Positions 1 to 10,600 of a stretch of 64,000 nucleotides of DNA are shown piece after piece (position 1 is the stretch's first letter; the number at the start of each line of letters is the position of its first letter). Source of the DNA: Closterium sp. NIES-65 (lineage: Eukaryota; Streptophyta; Zygnematophyceae; Desmidiales; Closteriaceae). The notes under the pieces are model-generated. The model was given only the letters and a program-made list of their open reading frames with translations. It was not told the origin of the DNA and ran no database searches. The stretch covers positions 1,922,001 to 1,986,000 of the forward strand of contig CANXME010002675.1 in NCBI GenBank assembly GCA_948144175.1, in the 5' to 3' direction. The translations under genes and the position numbers were made by a program.

Positions 1-3000
1 AACCTTCACCCCCGGGTCTCTCGGCCTGCGATGTCCCCAGCCTTGCTGTGGACAGGGAAGGTTGGCGATGCGTCTGTGTTCCGTGTCTGGGGATCTCGGG
101 CGTTTGTCCGCGACTTGTCTGCGGACAAGCTGTCCCCTCGTGCTGCTCCCTGTGTCTTCCTTGGCTTCCCCACTGACGCCCCAGGGTGGCAGTTTTACCA
201 CCCCTCCTCTCGTCGTGTTCTGTCCTCCCAGGACGTCACGTTCGACGAGTCAGTCCCCTTCTACCGTCTCTTCCCCTACCGCACTCCTTCCCTCCCCCCT
301 CCCCCGGACTTCCTTGTGCCGGTTCCCCCCCCGGTAGACCCCCTCCCCCCTCAGGTTCCTGCCCCCTCAGGTGTGTCCCAGGTAGACGCCGTTGACCCGG
401 TCGAGGTTACAGGTGACTCTGGTGCTGCTGCGGGTGCTGAGCCTGGGGGTGCTGACTCTGGGGGTGCTGTGCGCGGGAGTGCTGAGCCTGGGGGTGCTAC
501 TGCTGGGGGTACTGGGCCTGCGGGTGCTACTGCGGAGGGTGCGGAGCCTGGGGGTGCTGAGCCGGGGGGTGCTGTGCCTGGAGGTGCTGGGTCTGGGGGT
601 GCTGGGTCGGGAGCTGCTGAGCCTGGGGGTGCTGCGTCTGGAGCTGCTGAGCCTGGGGTTTCTCCTGCTGCTGCGTCTCGCCGGGAGCCCCTCTCTCCAC
701 AGGAGCTGCGCGAGTGGTTCGCTCGCCGCTGGAGGCGTGCTGCTGAGTCTGGAGGTGCTGCTGGAGCTGGAGCTGGAGCTTCTTCGACCGTCGAGGGTGC
801 GGGTGCTGCCGGTCCCGGAGCTGCTGGACCTGCGGGTCCTCCTGGAGCTGGAGCTGCTGAGGGCGTTGGTGCTGAGCCTACTGCTGTTGGTCCTGCCGCT
901 GGAGGTGTGGGTGGCGCTGGTGCTGTCGCTGAGGGTGCTGGTGCTGTCCCTGCTGCGTCTGGAGCTGCTGAGCCTGGGGTTTCTCCTGCTGCTGCGTCTC
1001 GCCGGGAGCCCCTCTCTCCACAGGAGCTGCGCGAGTGGTTCGCTCGCCGCTGGAGGCGTGCTGCTGAGTCTGGAGGTGCTGCTGGAGCTGGAGCTGGAGC
1101 TTCTTCGACCGTCGAGGGTGCGGGTGCTGCCGGTCCCGGAGCTGCTGGACCTGCGGGTCCTCCTCGAGCTGGAGCTGCTGAGGGCGTTGGTGCTGAGCCT
1201 ACTGCTGTTGGTCCTACCGCTGGAGGTGTGGGTGGCGCTGGTGCTGTCGCTGAGGGTGCTGGTGCTGTCCCTGCTGCGTCTGGAGCTGCCGCGCGGCCTC
1301 GGCCGTACTTCGTTCCGCTCCTGCAGCAGGTTCTTGGTCTTTCTCCTCCACTAGAGGGTCCACCGCCTGTCCAGTCGCAGTCTCTGCTGGAGCCTTCCTC
1401 TCCACTGCCTGCTCCCTCTCCTTACACTGGTCCTACTGGAGGTCTTGCTGAGCGTCGTGAGCCTGCGTCTCGTCCCGCGTCACCTGTTCGTGCTGCTCGC
1501 GCTAGTGGTCCAGTTCGCGTCAGCGTCCTCCTCCTGTCCCTGGCACGCACCGGATGTCTTTGCGTCCGTCCACTGCTCCTCTGCGTGCCCCTTTGCCTTC
1601 TCCTCCTGAGTCCTCTCTTCCTGCGCTTGCCGACCCTGAGTCGGACTCTCTTCGTGCTGCCAGCCCTACTGTCACGCGTCTGCTTGCTACTGTCGTCACT
1701 GACCCCTCTTTTGAGTCCACTGCTGCGTCTGCTCTAGTCGCTGAGCTCGTCGACTTTGCTGCTCGCTGTCGTCTCGACTACGCTGCTAGTCTTGTTGCTG
1801 AGTCTGCGTCTGTCTGTCCTCCGTCCGTCGGGGGTGAGTGTGCTCTTAGCACGGACGTCCTAGAGGACAGGCAGGAGGAGTTACAGTGTCTAGCGGCTGC
1901 TTCACCTCATCTCGCGTCTGTTCTGCTTGCCCCTGAGGGAGACCCGGATGCACAAGACATCCCGACTCCGCGTTCTTACGCGGAGGCCGTAGAGGGTCCC
2001 TACTCCTCTCAGTGGCAGGCAGCTATGGATGCAGAGATGGCTTCCTGGAAGTCCACAGGCACCTACGTTGACGCGGTTCCCCCTCCTGGGGCGAACATCG
2101 TCAGTGGCATGTGGATCTTCAGGGTGAAGCGGCCGCCGGGCTCTCCACCTGTCTTCAAGGCACGGTACGTTGCTCGTGGCTTCAGCCAGCGGCAGGGAGT
2201 TGACTACTTTCAGACCTTCTCTCCCACCCCGAAGACGACTACTCTTCGGGTGCTGCTGCACATAGCCGCTCAGCGCGACTACGAGCTTCACTCTCTCGAC
2301 TTCAGCACTGCGTTCTTGCAGGGTAGCCTGCACGAGGAGATCTGGCTTCGCCGTCCACCTGGCTTCACTGGGACTTTCCCTCCTGGCACCCAGTGGAGCC
2401 TCCGACGGCCAGTCTACGGTCTCCGCCAGGCACCGCGTGAGTGGCACGACACACTGAGGACTACGCTTGCGGCTCTTGGGTTTGCTCCTTCTACTGCTGA
2501 CCCGTCGCTGTTTCTTCGCACCGACACTTCCCTGCCGCCGTTCTACATCCTCGTGTACGTCGACGACTTGGTCTTTGCCACAGCGGACACTGCTGGACTC
2601 GCCTACGTGAAGTCTGAGCTGCTGAAGAGACACACGTGCACAGACCTGGGTGAACTGCGCAGCTACCTTGGCTTGCAGATCACTCGGGACAGAGCACGCC
2701 GCACCATTACCTTGACTCAGTCACACATGGTGCAGCAGGTCCTTCAGCGCTTCGGCTTTACGTACTCCTCGCCTCAGGCCACTCCTCTGCCTACTCGCCA
2801 CTCACTCTCAGCTCTGCCTTCGGATGAGTCCGTAGAGTCGAGTGGTCCGTATGCAGAGCTTGTTGGCTGCCTCATGTACCTGATGACCTGCACACGACCT
2901 GACCTTGCATACCCTCTGAGCATTCTTGCACGCTATGTTGCTCCTGGGAGACACAGACCGGAGCACATGGCTGCAGCGAAGAGGGTATTGCGCTACCTGT

Positions 3001-3539
3001 GCAGTACGTCGGGCATGGGGCTAGTGCTTGGAGGGCGGAGTCCAGTGGTCCTTACCGGCCACGCGGACGCTTCTTGGGCTGACGACCAGGCTACGCAGCG
3101 GTCATCACAGGGTTACACCTTCAGCCTTGGTTCCGGCTCTGTCTCGTGGCGGTCTACTCGCTCGTCTTCGGTTCTCGGCTCCAGTTGTGAGGCTGAGATC
3201 TACGCCGGGGCCATGGCTGCACAGGAGCTTCGCTGGCTCACCTACCTGCTGACTGACCTTGGAGAGCCGCCTCGTTCTCCTCCAGTGCTGTACGTAGACA
3301 ACAAGGCCATGCTGGCCTTGTGTCGAGAGCAGCGCTTGGAGCACAGAACGAAGCACATTGCTCTCCGCTACTTCCTTGCTCGTGAGCTGCAGCAGCGTGG
3401 TCAGTTGCGACTTGCGTACGTGGCCTCTGAGGCCAACACTGCTGATGTGTTCACCAAGGCACTCGCGCCTTGTGACCATCAGCGCTTTTGCACCCAGCTG
3501 GGTCTTGTGCCTGTCTTGCCTCACTTGCTCTCCTCTTGA
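1..3539 (+). pseudogene. copia E1 pol fragment (INT C-term, RT, RNase H), frameshifted
   Basis: Reading frame 1 is open from base 1 and matches the integrase C-terminal part of E2 (start of the fragment reads NLHPRVSRP, followed by SPALLWTGKVGDAS). It continues through a long Gly/Ala/Pro-rich linker. Near 1508-1512 one base is missing relative to E2 (AGTGGTCCAG against AGTGGTCGCGG), and the coding frame moves to frame 3, which then runs without a stop to TGA at 3537-3539. The frame-3 part carries the RT active-site motif YVDD (about 2557-2568), the RNase H motifs GHADASWADD and YVDNKA, and the C-terminal TADVFTKAL. Apart from the frameshift the coding sequence looks recent. It could only make a complete Pol by frameshifting, for which I see no specific signal. 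Confidence 0.93.
641..1282 (+). repeat. in-frame 321-bp tandem duplication in the INT-RT linker of E1
   Basis: Two adjacent copies, 641-961 and 962-1282, are nearly identical. The 321-bp period is 107 codons, so the frame is kept. Each copy contains the segment REPLSPQELREWFARRW followed by a Gly/Ala-rich stretch. E2 has this segment once. Confidence 0.9.
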
Positions 3540-3749
3540 CTTCACTTGTACTGTTACATATATATATATCTGCTCTTGCTTGTCTAGTTTTATATATATA
3601 TGTGTCTGTACTCCTGCATGTGAACTGGCCTCTGGCCCTGCTCTTGTGCTCGGACTGTGTGGTGACTTTGTGATCCACCCTGAGCTTGCTTTGCTTTGCT
3701 TGACTGGTCTTGTGACCCCTTGTTCTCCCCCACTTTGCCTATGGGGGTG

Positions 3750-3881
3750 TGTCAAACATTATATGTGTTCTGCTTGTGTAGGCTACAGTGGGTTAGCCTA
3801 TAGGGGGTACACAATTCTAGGGTTTCCTACTTGTACTCATTTCACTGCTAGTTCATTCATTCCTGTTCGCTGATTCTGACA
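3750..3881 (+). repeat. 3' LTR of copia E1 (132 bp)
   Basis: The LTR starts TGTCAAAC directly after the purine tract at 3740-3749 and ends TCTGACA, giving TG...CA termini. Its length equals the E2 LTR. The core TAGGCTACAGTGGG...GGGGGTAC and the telo-box-like CTAGGGTTT at 3817-3825 match E2, but the ends differ, so it is a related subfamily. Confidence 0.85.
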
Positions 3882-4262
3882 CCCGGATCTGTGACCGGGT
3901 CATGGTGACCGGGTCATGGTGCCCGGCTCATGGTGACCGGGTCATGGTGCCCGGCTCATGGTGACCGGCTCATAGTGCCCGGCTCAAGGTGACCGGCTCA
4001 TGGTGCCCGTCTCAAGGTGACCGGCTCATGGTGACCGGCTCATGGTGACCGGCTCATGGTGCCCGGCTCATGGTGCCCGTGTCATTGTGCCCGGGTAATG
4101 GTGCCCGGGACATGGTCCCGTCTCATGGTGCCCGGCTCATGGTGCTCGGCCCATGGTGCCTGGGTCGGTGACCGGATCATGGTGATCGGCTCATGGTGAC
4201 CAGGTCATGGTGCCCGGCTCATGGTGACCGAGTCATGGTACCAGGGACTTCACATGGTGTCC
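3882..4262. repeat. CATGGTG(A/C)CCGG minisatellite
   Basis: Short units of about 15-16 bp, GGCTCATGGTGACCGG alternating with GGCTCATGGTGCCCGG, fill this stretch between the E1 LTR and the Helentron leader. The same unit makes up part of an intron at 21445-23255. Confidence 0.9.
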
Positions 4263-4467
4263 GGGACTAAATGGAGGAGGTGTGAGTGGTGGGGAAGAAT
4301 GATCGTGAGATTGTGATTGTTTTTTTTTTAGCATGTGTTCATGTTTCTCTTGTTTCTTGAATTATTCTTGCCCCATTTTGATTGTCAATGACAGTGATTC
4401 CTGTGTGTTTTCGTGTACAATACAGGCGGTATCGTAAGGAAGGGGGTCGCACTGCATTTGATTCAAA
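4263..4467 (+). other. AT-rich leader before the Helentron OTU reading frame
   Basis: About 205 bp of AT-rich DNA between the minisatellite and the start codon at 4468. A possible 3' splice site lies at TACAATACAG (about 4425), and an in-frame TAA before the ATG supports 4468 as the start. I could not identify the transposon's 5' end here. Confidence 0.4.
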
Positions 4468-5907
4468 ATGTCAACCCCATCCTCAAGCATAATTTGCACA
4501 GGCGAGGGTGTTGCTGGTGAGTTTGAAAAGCCGTATCGTTTTATTAAGTTGAACATTGAAGGCGATGGCAATTGTTTGTACAGAAGTATGTCCAAGTGCC
4601 TTTACGATACACAAAACAGGTATGAAGAAGTTAAACTTGCAGTGTTGCACTTTGTTGTTTCTAACTGGGCTAATCCCGATTATAAGTACCCCGATCACGC
4701 AAGTGTGGCACATGGTCGCGTTTTTAGATCTGCCGACGAGTATTTTTTTTGTGTCTCGTCTGATCGTGTTTGGGGGTCCATCAATGAGGTGCATGCTTTT
4801 TCGATAGTGTTCAATACTACATCAATTATCTGGCTAGGTACGACCCATTTTGTTGCTTGTTTTACACCTAACCAAGGTACGTCAACTGGCCGAGTAATGC
4901 ATTTGCATTACGACTCTTCAATGTCACACTATTCATTGTTGGTCCCTTCTGAAAATGGCGTGCTTTATGGAACTCGATTTTTGCCGGGTGAGAACTTGCA
5001 GAATATGCCAACGACTTTACTTTTAGATGTTTCTTCGGTTGAGAAAAATGTCTCACACACAATTTCGTCAAAGGACGCAGGAGTCGTTGAGGTGTCCGTC
5101 GATGATGGCTTGTCACATGCCGTGAGTTCATCGACAAACGATGTCGATAGTTATAACATGCGTGATGCAACTTTTAGTTCGAACAAGATGACAACCTCAT
5201 CTTCAAGCATAATCTTGAAAAGTGAGGGAGTTGTTCGTGAATTTGAGAAGCCGTACCGTCTTATTAAGTTAAACATTAAAGGCGATGGCAATTGTTTGTA
5301 CCGAAGTATGTCAAAGTGCCTTTACGATACACAAAGCAGGTACGAAGAAGTTAAACTTGCAGTGTTGCACTTTGTTGTTTCTAACTGGGCTAATCCCGAT
5401 TATAAGTACCCTGATCACGCAAGTGTGGCTTATGGTCGCGTTTTTAGATCCGCCGACGAATATTTTTACTGTGTTTCACCTGATCGTGTTTGGGGGTCCA
5501 TCAATGAGGTGCATGCTTTTTCCAAAGTGTTTGATACTACATCAACTATTTGGCTAGGTACGAGCCATTTTGTTGCTTGTTTTACACCTGACCAAGGTAC
5601 GTCGACTAACCGAGTAATGCATTTGCATTACGACTCTTTATCGTCACACTATTCATTGTTGGTCCCTTCTGAGGATGGCGTGCTTTATGGAACTCGATTT
5701 TTGCCAGGTGAGAACTTGCAAAATATGCCAATTTCTGTGCCTTCAGAAGTTTGTTCGCTCGCGAGGAGTGTCCCAAGTACAGTTTTGTCAAGGAAAGCAG
5801 ATTACGTTGAGGAATCCATCGAAGTTGCGAGTAGTAACACAAACGTTGCGACTGTTAGCTCGAATAGAAACTGTGAAACAAAGGACGGAGAAAAGGAGTT
5901 CATTCCA
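4468..5907 (+). repeat. 720-bp tandem duplication of the OTU-coding segment
   Basis: The segment beginning ATGTCAACC at 4468 recurs at 5188 as ATGACAACC, 720 bp (240 codons) later, including the initiator-like ATG. Most of both units, for example GGCGATGGCAATTGTTTGTA at 4561 and 5281, is nearly identical. The similarity weakens after the catalytic His region. Confidence 0.9.
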
Positions 5908-6555
5908 TTGCATTCGAAACAATTTTGCCGTAACAAAAAGAGACAGGAGAAAGAGTTGTTTTGCATATGTCGTAAGAATGAGCGAGTGCAAAACTCTTCA
6001 GCCAAACAATTTATCGGTGTAAAAGCACTGACACATGGTTTCAAGTTTTTAATCAATCACAACAAAGTAAAACATTCAGTTTCCGGTTTCTTGCACGCCA
6101 TTGATGCAGCATTTGCACGAGCTTATTTTGTACATCATAAGCTACGGGAACCTCATAAATATGTTATCGATGTAACATTAGGATTGGATCCCTCTGGTGT
6201 TCCTATATTGAATAAAGATCTCGATAAAAAATTTAGTTCTGTAGTCGTGGACGTCGTAAACAAGTAAAAAAAAAACCCGCGCACTCAAGAGACGGATCGA
6301 TTCACACGTAAATTTCTAAACGATTGTAAGCGTGGACCTGAGGTAGAATGCACAAAATGTGGCACTTTGAATTTTGAATCCAATATCGTTCGAATGAATC
6401 CTAAACAATCATCAGTACGCGTATGTCGTCATTGTGCCAAATTCGAGAGGGCTGGAAAAGAATCTCACAACGCTATTTTTAATATAAAAGGGTTTCCGAA
6501 GAAGCCTTTTGAGCTTCAAGATTTAAACTTGTTGGAGGAGCGACTCATATGTCAT

Positions 6556-6560
6556 CGCAT
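6556..6560. other. target-site duplication of copia E2, left copy
   Basis: CGCAT at 6556-6560 directly before the 5' LTR equals CGCAT at 13984-13988 directly after the 3' LTR. Five bases is the usual copia duplication length. Confidence 0.97.
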
Positions 6561-6692
6561 TGTCAGAACTATATAGCTTATACTATTGTGTAGGCTATAG
6601 TGGGGTATCCCATAGGGGGTACAACCCAATTAGGGTTTCCTATTTGTACTCACTTCTTTCATAGTCATTCCATTCTCGTTCTCTCTTTCACA
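6561..6692 (+). repeat. 5' LTR of copia E2 (132 bp)
   Basis: Starts TGTCAGAAC and ends TTTCACA (TG...CA). It matches 13852-13983 base for base by eye. It contains CTATATAG near its start, a possible TATA element, and a telo-box (AAACCCTAA on the minus strand) at 6630-6638. Confidence 0.97.
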
Positions 6693-6707
6693 TGGAATCA
6701 GAGCAGG
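6693..6707 (+). other. primer-binding site of copia E2
   Basis: TGGAATCAGAGCAGG directly follows the 5' LTR. It differs by one base from the TGGTATCAGAGC motif that pairs with the 3' end of plant initiator methionine tRNA. Confidence 0.85.
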
Positions 6708-7628
6708 TCCCCTACTAGGGACTGTTTCTTGGGCCCACCGAAGCGCGCCCCGAGGCGCGCGTCCTTTTTTTTAGCGACCCGTCGTGTCGCCCTCCCTAGC
6801 GGCCTGTCGAGCCGCCCTACCTTGCGGCCCCGCCGCCCTATCGCGCGGCCTCGCCGCCCTAAGTCGCGGCCTGCCCGCCGCCCTACTTCGACGGCCCCGC
6901 CGCCCTACGTCGTGGCCCGCCGCCCTACTTCGACGGCCCGCCCGCCGCCCTACGTCGCGGCCCCGCCGCCCTACGTCCCGGCCCGCCCGCCGCCCTACTT
7001 CGACGGCCCGCCCGCCGCCCTACGTCGCGGCCCCGCCGCCCTACGTCCCGGCCCGCCCGCCGCCCTACTTCGAAGGCCCGCCCGCCGCCCTACGTCGCGG
7101 CCCTGCCGCCCTCAGCTACGCGGCCCCGCCGCCTTCTGCTACGCGGCCCTGCCGCCCTCTGCTACGCGGCCCCGCCGCCCCTCGATCGCGGCCACGCCGC
7201 CCTCTGCTACGCGGCCCCGCCGCCCTCTGCTACGCGGCCCCGCCGCCCTCTCCTACGCGGCACCGCCGCCCTCTGCTCCGCGGCCCCGCCGAGCCGCCCA
7301 GCAGCAGCCGAGCCGCCGCCGAGCCGCCGCCGCCTGAGCCGCCGCCCGGGCCGCCGCCGAGCCGCCGCCGCCTGCGCCGCCGAGCCGGAGCCGCCCGAGC
7401 CGCCGCCCAGCCGCCCAGCAGCAGCCGAGCCGCCGCCGAGCCGCCGCCGCCCGAGCCGCCGCTGAGCTGCGACCGAGCCGCCGCCCGAGCCGCCCGAACC
7501 GCCCGAGCCGCCCGAGCCGCCCGAGCCGCCCGAGCCGCCCGAGCCGCCGTGCTGCTGTTCCTGAGCTGTGTTCTTCTGCTGCTGACCTACCCGACTCTCC
7601 CAGCCCGGTGAGACTTCCAGCTGCTGCC
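6708..7628 (+). repeat. GC-rich repetitive leader of copia E2
   Basis: This untranslated leader is built of short repeats. At 6880-7100 units of the type GCCGCCCTACGTCGCGGCCC recur, and at 7380-7550 a 9-bp CGAGCCGCC unit recurs. Long ORFs here are by-products of the GC-rich repeats; I do not regard them as genes. Confidence 0.8.
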
Positions 7629-10600
7629 ATGGCCACCCCCAATGTTCTTACTTTTGACGCTGAGGGGAGGGCCATTGACTTTGCCGTCTGGATTGAAGAC
7701 CTGCAACTGTACTTACTGTGTGATGCGATAGATGAGGTCTCTCTTTTTGACTTTGTCTCTGGCGCTGTTCCTGCCCCACCTGCTGATGCTGACTCTGCCG
7801 TTCGCTCCAAGTGGGCGACCCGCGATGCTGCTGCACGTCTTGCTGTGCGTCGCCACCTCCCTTCCTCTGAGCGTGCCCACTTTAGTCAGTGCAAGTCCGC
7901 TCAGGCCTTGTACGACGCTGTAGTTGCACGCTACTCCTCCCCTTCCTCCGCTACCCTTAGCCGCCTCATGCTACCGTTTCTCTTCCCTGACCTCGCTTCC
8001 TTTCCCACTGTCGCTGACCTCGTTACCCACCTCCGTGCTAGTGACACCCGCTACCGCGCTGCCCTTCCTGCTGAGTTCCGCGCTGCGAACCCTCCTCCCA
8101 TGTACATCACCCTCTACTTTCTCGTCACCCGTCTCCCTGAGTCCCTTCGTGTCGTTAGGGACCAGTTTCTCTCTGTCTGTCCCACCACTCTCACTGTCGA
8201 CCTCCTTGAGGAGTCCCTGCTAGCGGCTGAGAAGAGTATTGTCGCTGTAGGGGCCTCTCGGGGTGACCCTCGCACCCCCATCTTTGAGGGGTGTGGTCCT
8301 TCCCCCCTGCTGCCCTCTGTCGCCTCTGCCGCTGCGGCCGACCTCACTGGTTTTGAGTCGGTCGGCGCGGCGTCTGCCCCCAGCGGCAGACGCCGCTCTG
8401 GCAAGAGCAAGGGGGGCAGGGGAGCGGGTGGAGCTCGAGGGAGCGGTGGAGGAGGCGGTGGGGGTGGCGGGGGGAGTGGGGGTGGCGGTGGGGGTGGTGG
8501 CGGGAGTGGAGGTACTGGTGGCGGCGGTGGAGGCGGAGGTGGCGGCGGAGGTGGTAGCGGAGGAGGCGGTGGGAGCGGTGGGAGCGACGGTCCTGGTGGG
8601 GGAGGTGGCGGTGGAGACGGGGGTGGCGGTGGAGGCGGGGGTGGCGGTGGAGGCGGGGGTCGGAGTGGCTCGTCCCAGCGGAGCAGCTCTGGGGGTGGTC
8701 AGCGCCAGCAGCAGCAGCAGCAACAGCAGCAGCCGCAGCAGCAGCCACAGCAGCAGCAGCGCTCTCGCACCGTCCCCGGCCCTCAGCAGCTCCGTGAGTG
8801 GTACTTGCAGCGTCAGCGTGGTGGTGCGCTTGGTCCCTGCCCCTACGTTCTTCGCACAGGTGACCGTGCAGGGGAGAGGTGTGGAGGCGCCCACACAGCC
8901 CGCCGCTGCTTTGGCCGCCTGACCGACGCCTGGCGTCAGCAGTTTCCGGAGGCCGCTGAGATCCCCCGCTGGGGAGAGCTGTCTAGGGCTGGTGTAGCTA
9001 TTTATGATCTTGATTTTGATGCTATTCTCTCTGCTATGTATGCTGTGACTGGTAGTGATGAGGATGACTGTTACCGGTGTTTCCCGCCCGACCCGGGCAT
9101 TGGTACTGCCGCGTCAGGTACTAGTGCGGCTGCTGCTCTAGGTGCCAGTGCGTCTGTGCTCTCAGGTGCTGGTGAGTCTGCCCTCTCAGGTACTGTGTCG
9201 GCTTCGGCCTCTCACACCTTCACCCTTGACTCTGGAGCGTCTCGCTCCTTCTTTAGGGACCGCACCACTCTCACGCCGCTGAGTCGGCCGGTTGCGGTGT
9301 CCCTGGCTGACCCCTCTGGGGGGCCTGTCCTGTCTCGCTTCTCCACTGTCCTCCCGTGTCCGGCGGCCCCCTCGGGCACCCTGACTGGTCTCTACCTCCC
9401 CTCGTTCTCGACGAACTTGGTGAGTGGTGCTGACCTCCAGGATGCGGGTGTCCACCAGTTCACCCCTGCTCGTCAGCGGGTGACCCACTGCACGGAGGCG
9501 GATACAGGTCGCCACCTGGCTACGTTTACACGTCGGCCAGGGTCGAGCCTGTACACACTGACCACTGCTTCTCCTCCAGGTGCTGAGTCTGGTAGGGTCC
9601 CTTCGTCTGGTCAGGTGTTTGCTGCAGCGTCCAGGTCTGGTCCTGAGTCTGCCCCTTGCTCGTGTCGTCGTCTGTCTCACGAGACCCTCCTCTGGCACCA
9701 CCGCCTTGGCCACCCCTCTCTGCTTCGGCTCAGAGGCATGGCCTCGCGAGTCCTTGTGTCTGGTCTTCCCCGGTCTCTCCCTCCCCTTCCTCCGGGCCCT
9801 GGCCCTACCTGTGTCCCCTGTGTCGAGGGGCGCCAGCGTGCTGCCCCTCACTCCTCCCAGTTTCCTCCGACAGAGGCCCCGTTGCAGACGCTTCACATGG
9901 ACGTGTGGGGCCCAGCCCGCGTCCGTGGACAGGGTCAGGAGCGCTACTTCCTGCTGGTGGTTGACGACTACTCGCGTTACACCACAGTCTTCCCCTTGCG
10001 CAGCAAGGGTGAGGTCACTGCGGTGTTGATCGACTGGATCCGCGCAGCTCGTCTCCAGCTTCGGAGGAGCTTTGGCTCTGACTTCCCTGTTTTGCGTCTG
10101 CACTCGGACAGAGGCGGAGAGTTCTCCTCTGGCCTCCTGAGTGCCTACTGTCGTGCACGAGGCATCCGTCAGACCTTCACGCTTCCGGACTCACCACAGC
10201 AGAATGGGATTGCTGAGCGCCGCATTGGCATGGTCATGGACGTCGCTCGTACGTCCATGATGCATGCGTCTGCTCCCCATTTTCTGTGGCCGTTTGCGGT
10301 CAGGTACGCTGCGCACCAGATCAACCTCCACCCCAGGGTCTCTCGACCGGAGACCTCCCCAGCCCTGCTGTGGACGGGGAAGGTTGGCGATGCGTCGGCG
10401 TTCCGGGTCTGGGGATCTCGGGCGTTTGTTCGCGACCTGTCTGCGGACAAGCTGTCCCCTCGTGCTTCTCCCTGCGTCTTCCTGGGGTTCCCCCCCGACG
10501 CCCCTGGGTGGCAGTTTTACCACCCCACCTCTCGACGTGTTCTGTCCTCCCAGGACGTCACGTTCGACGAGTCGGTACCCTACTACCGCCTCTTCCCCTA

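Larger units (their letters stand above)
1..3881 (+). mobile_element. Ty1/copia element E1, 5' part outside the window
   Basis: The window opens inside the integrase-coding part of a copia element. What is visible runs integrase C-terminal part, Ala/Gly/Pro linker, reverse transcriptase, RNase H, a 3' untranslated segment, a purine tract (TATGGGGGTG) and a 132-bp 3' LTR. The protein parallels E2 (7629-13640) along its length, which fixes the domain calls. The 5' LTR, gag and protease are not visible, so age and target duplication cannot be judged. Confidence 0.95.
4468..6560 (+). pseudogene. Helentron protein N-terminal part: tandem OTU domains plus DUF6570-like segment
   Basis: ATG at 4468. 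Two OTU cysteine-protease-like domains lie in tandem. The first has D33-G-N-C36 in GDGNCLYRSMSK and a candidate catalytic His154 in SHYSLL. The second has D273, C276 and H394 in the same contexts. Both triad-like sets are present, so both could be active. After a basic stretch there is a TAA at 6265-6267 within an A-rich run. The same frame then continues to 6560 with a Cys-rich segment (CTKCG, VCRHCAKF) and LLEERLICHRI, the beginning of the DUF6570-like block found N-terminal of Helentron Rep proteins. The frame is cut there by the copia insertion. It may be two ORFs divided by a genuine stop, or one ORF with a point mutation. Confidence 0.85.

Noticed and set aside
392..1354. Leucine/valine-rich ORFs over the GGTGCT linker (also 10735-11454, 58697-59449, 52884-53100)
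   Set aside because: Shadow frames of the Gly/Ala/Pro linker repeat.
1902..2633. Long minus-strand ORF opposite E1 reverse transcriptase, with parallels at 12027-12734, and plus-strand ones at 57423-58277 and 62914-63645
   Set aside because: They mirror the RT gene in the antisense frame and recur wherever that gene occurs; GC-rich codon use keeps the antisense open. No independent protein features.
6784..7611. 275-aa Arg/Pro-rich ORF in the E2 leader (with others at 6600 and 7253)
   Set aside because: Product of GCCGCC-type leader repeats in the retroelement untranslated region; the equivalent leader in other elements does not keep the frame.
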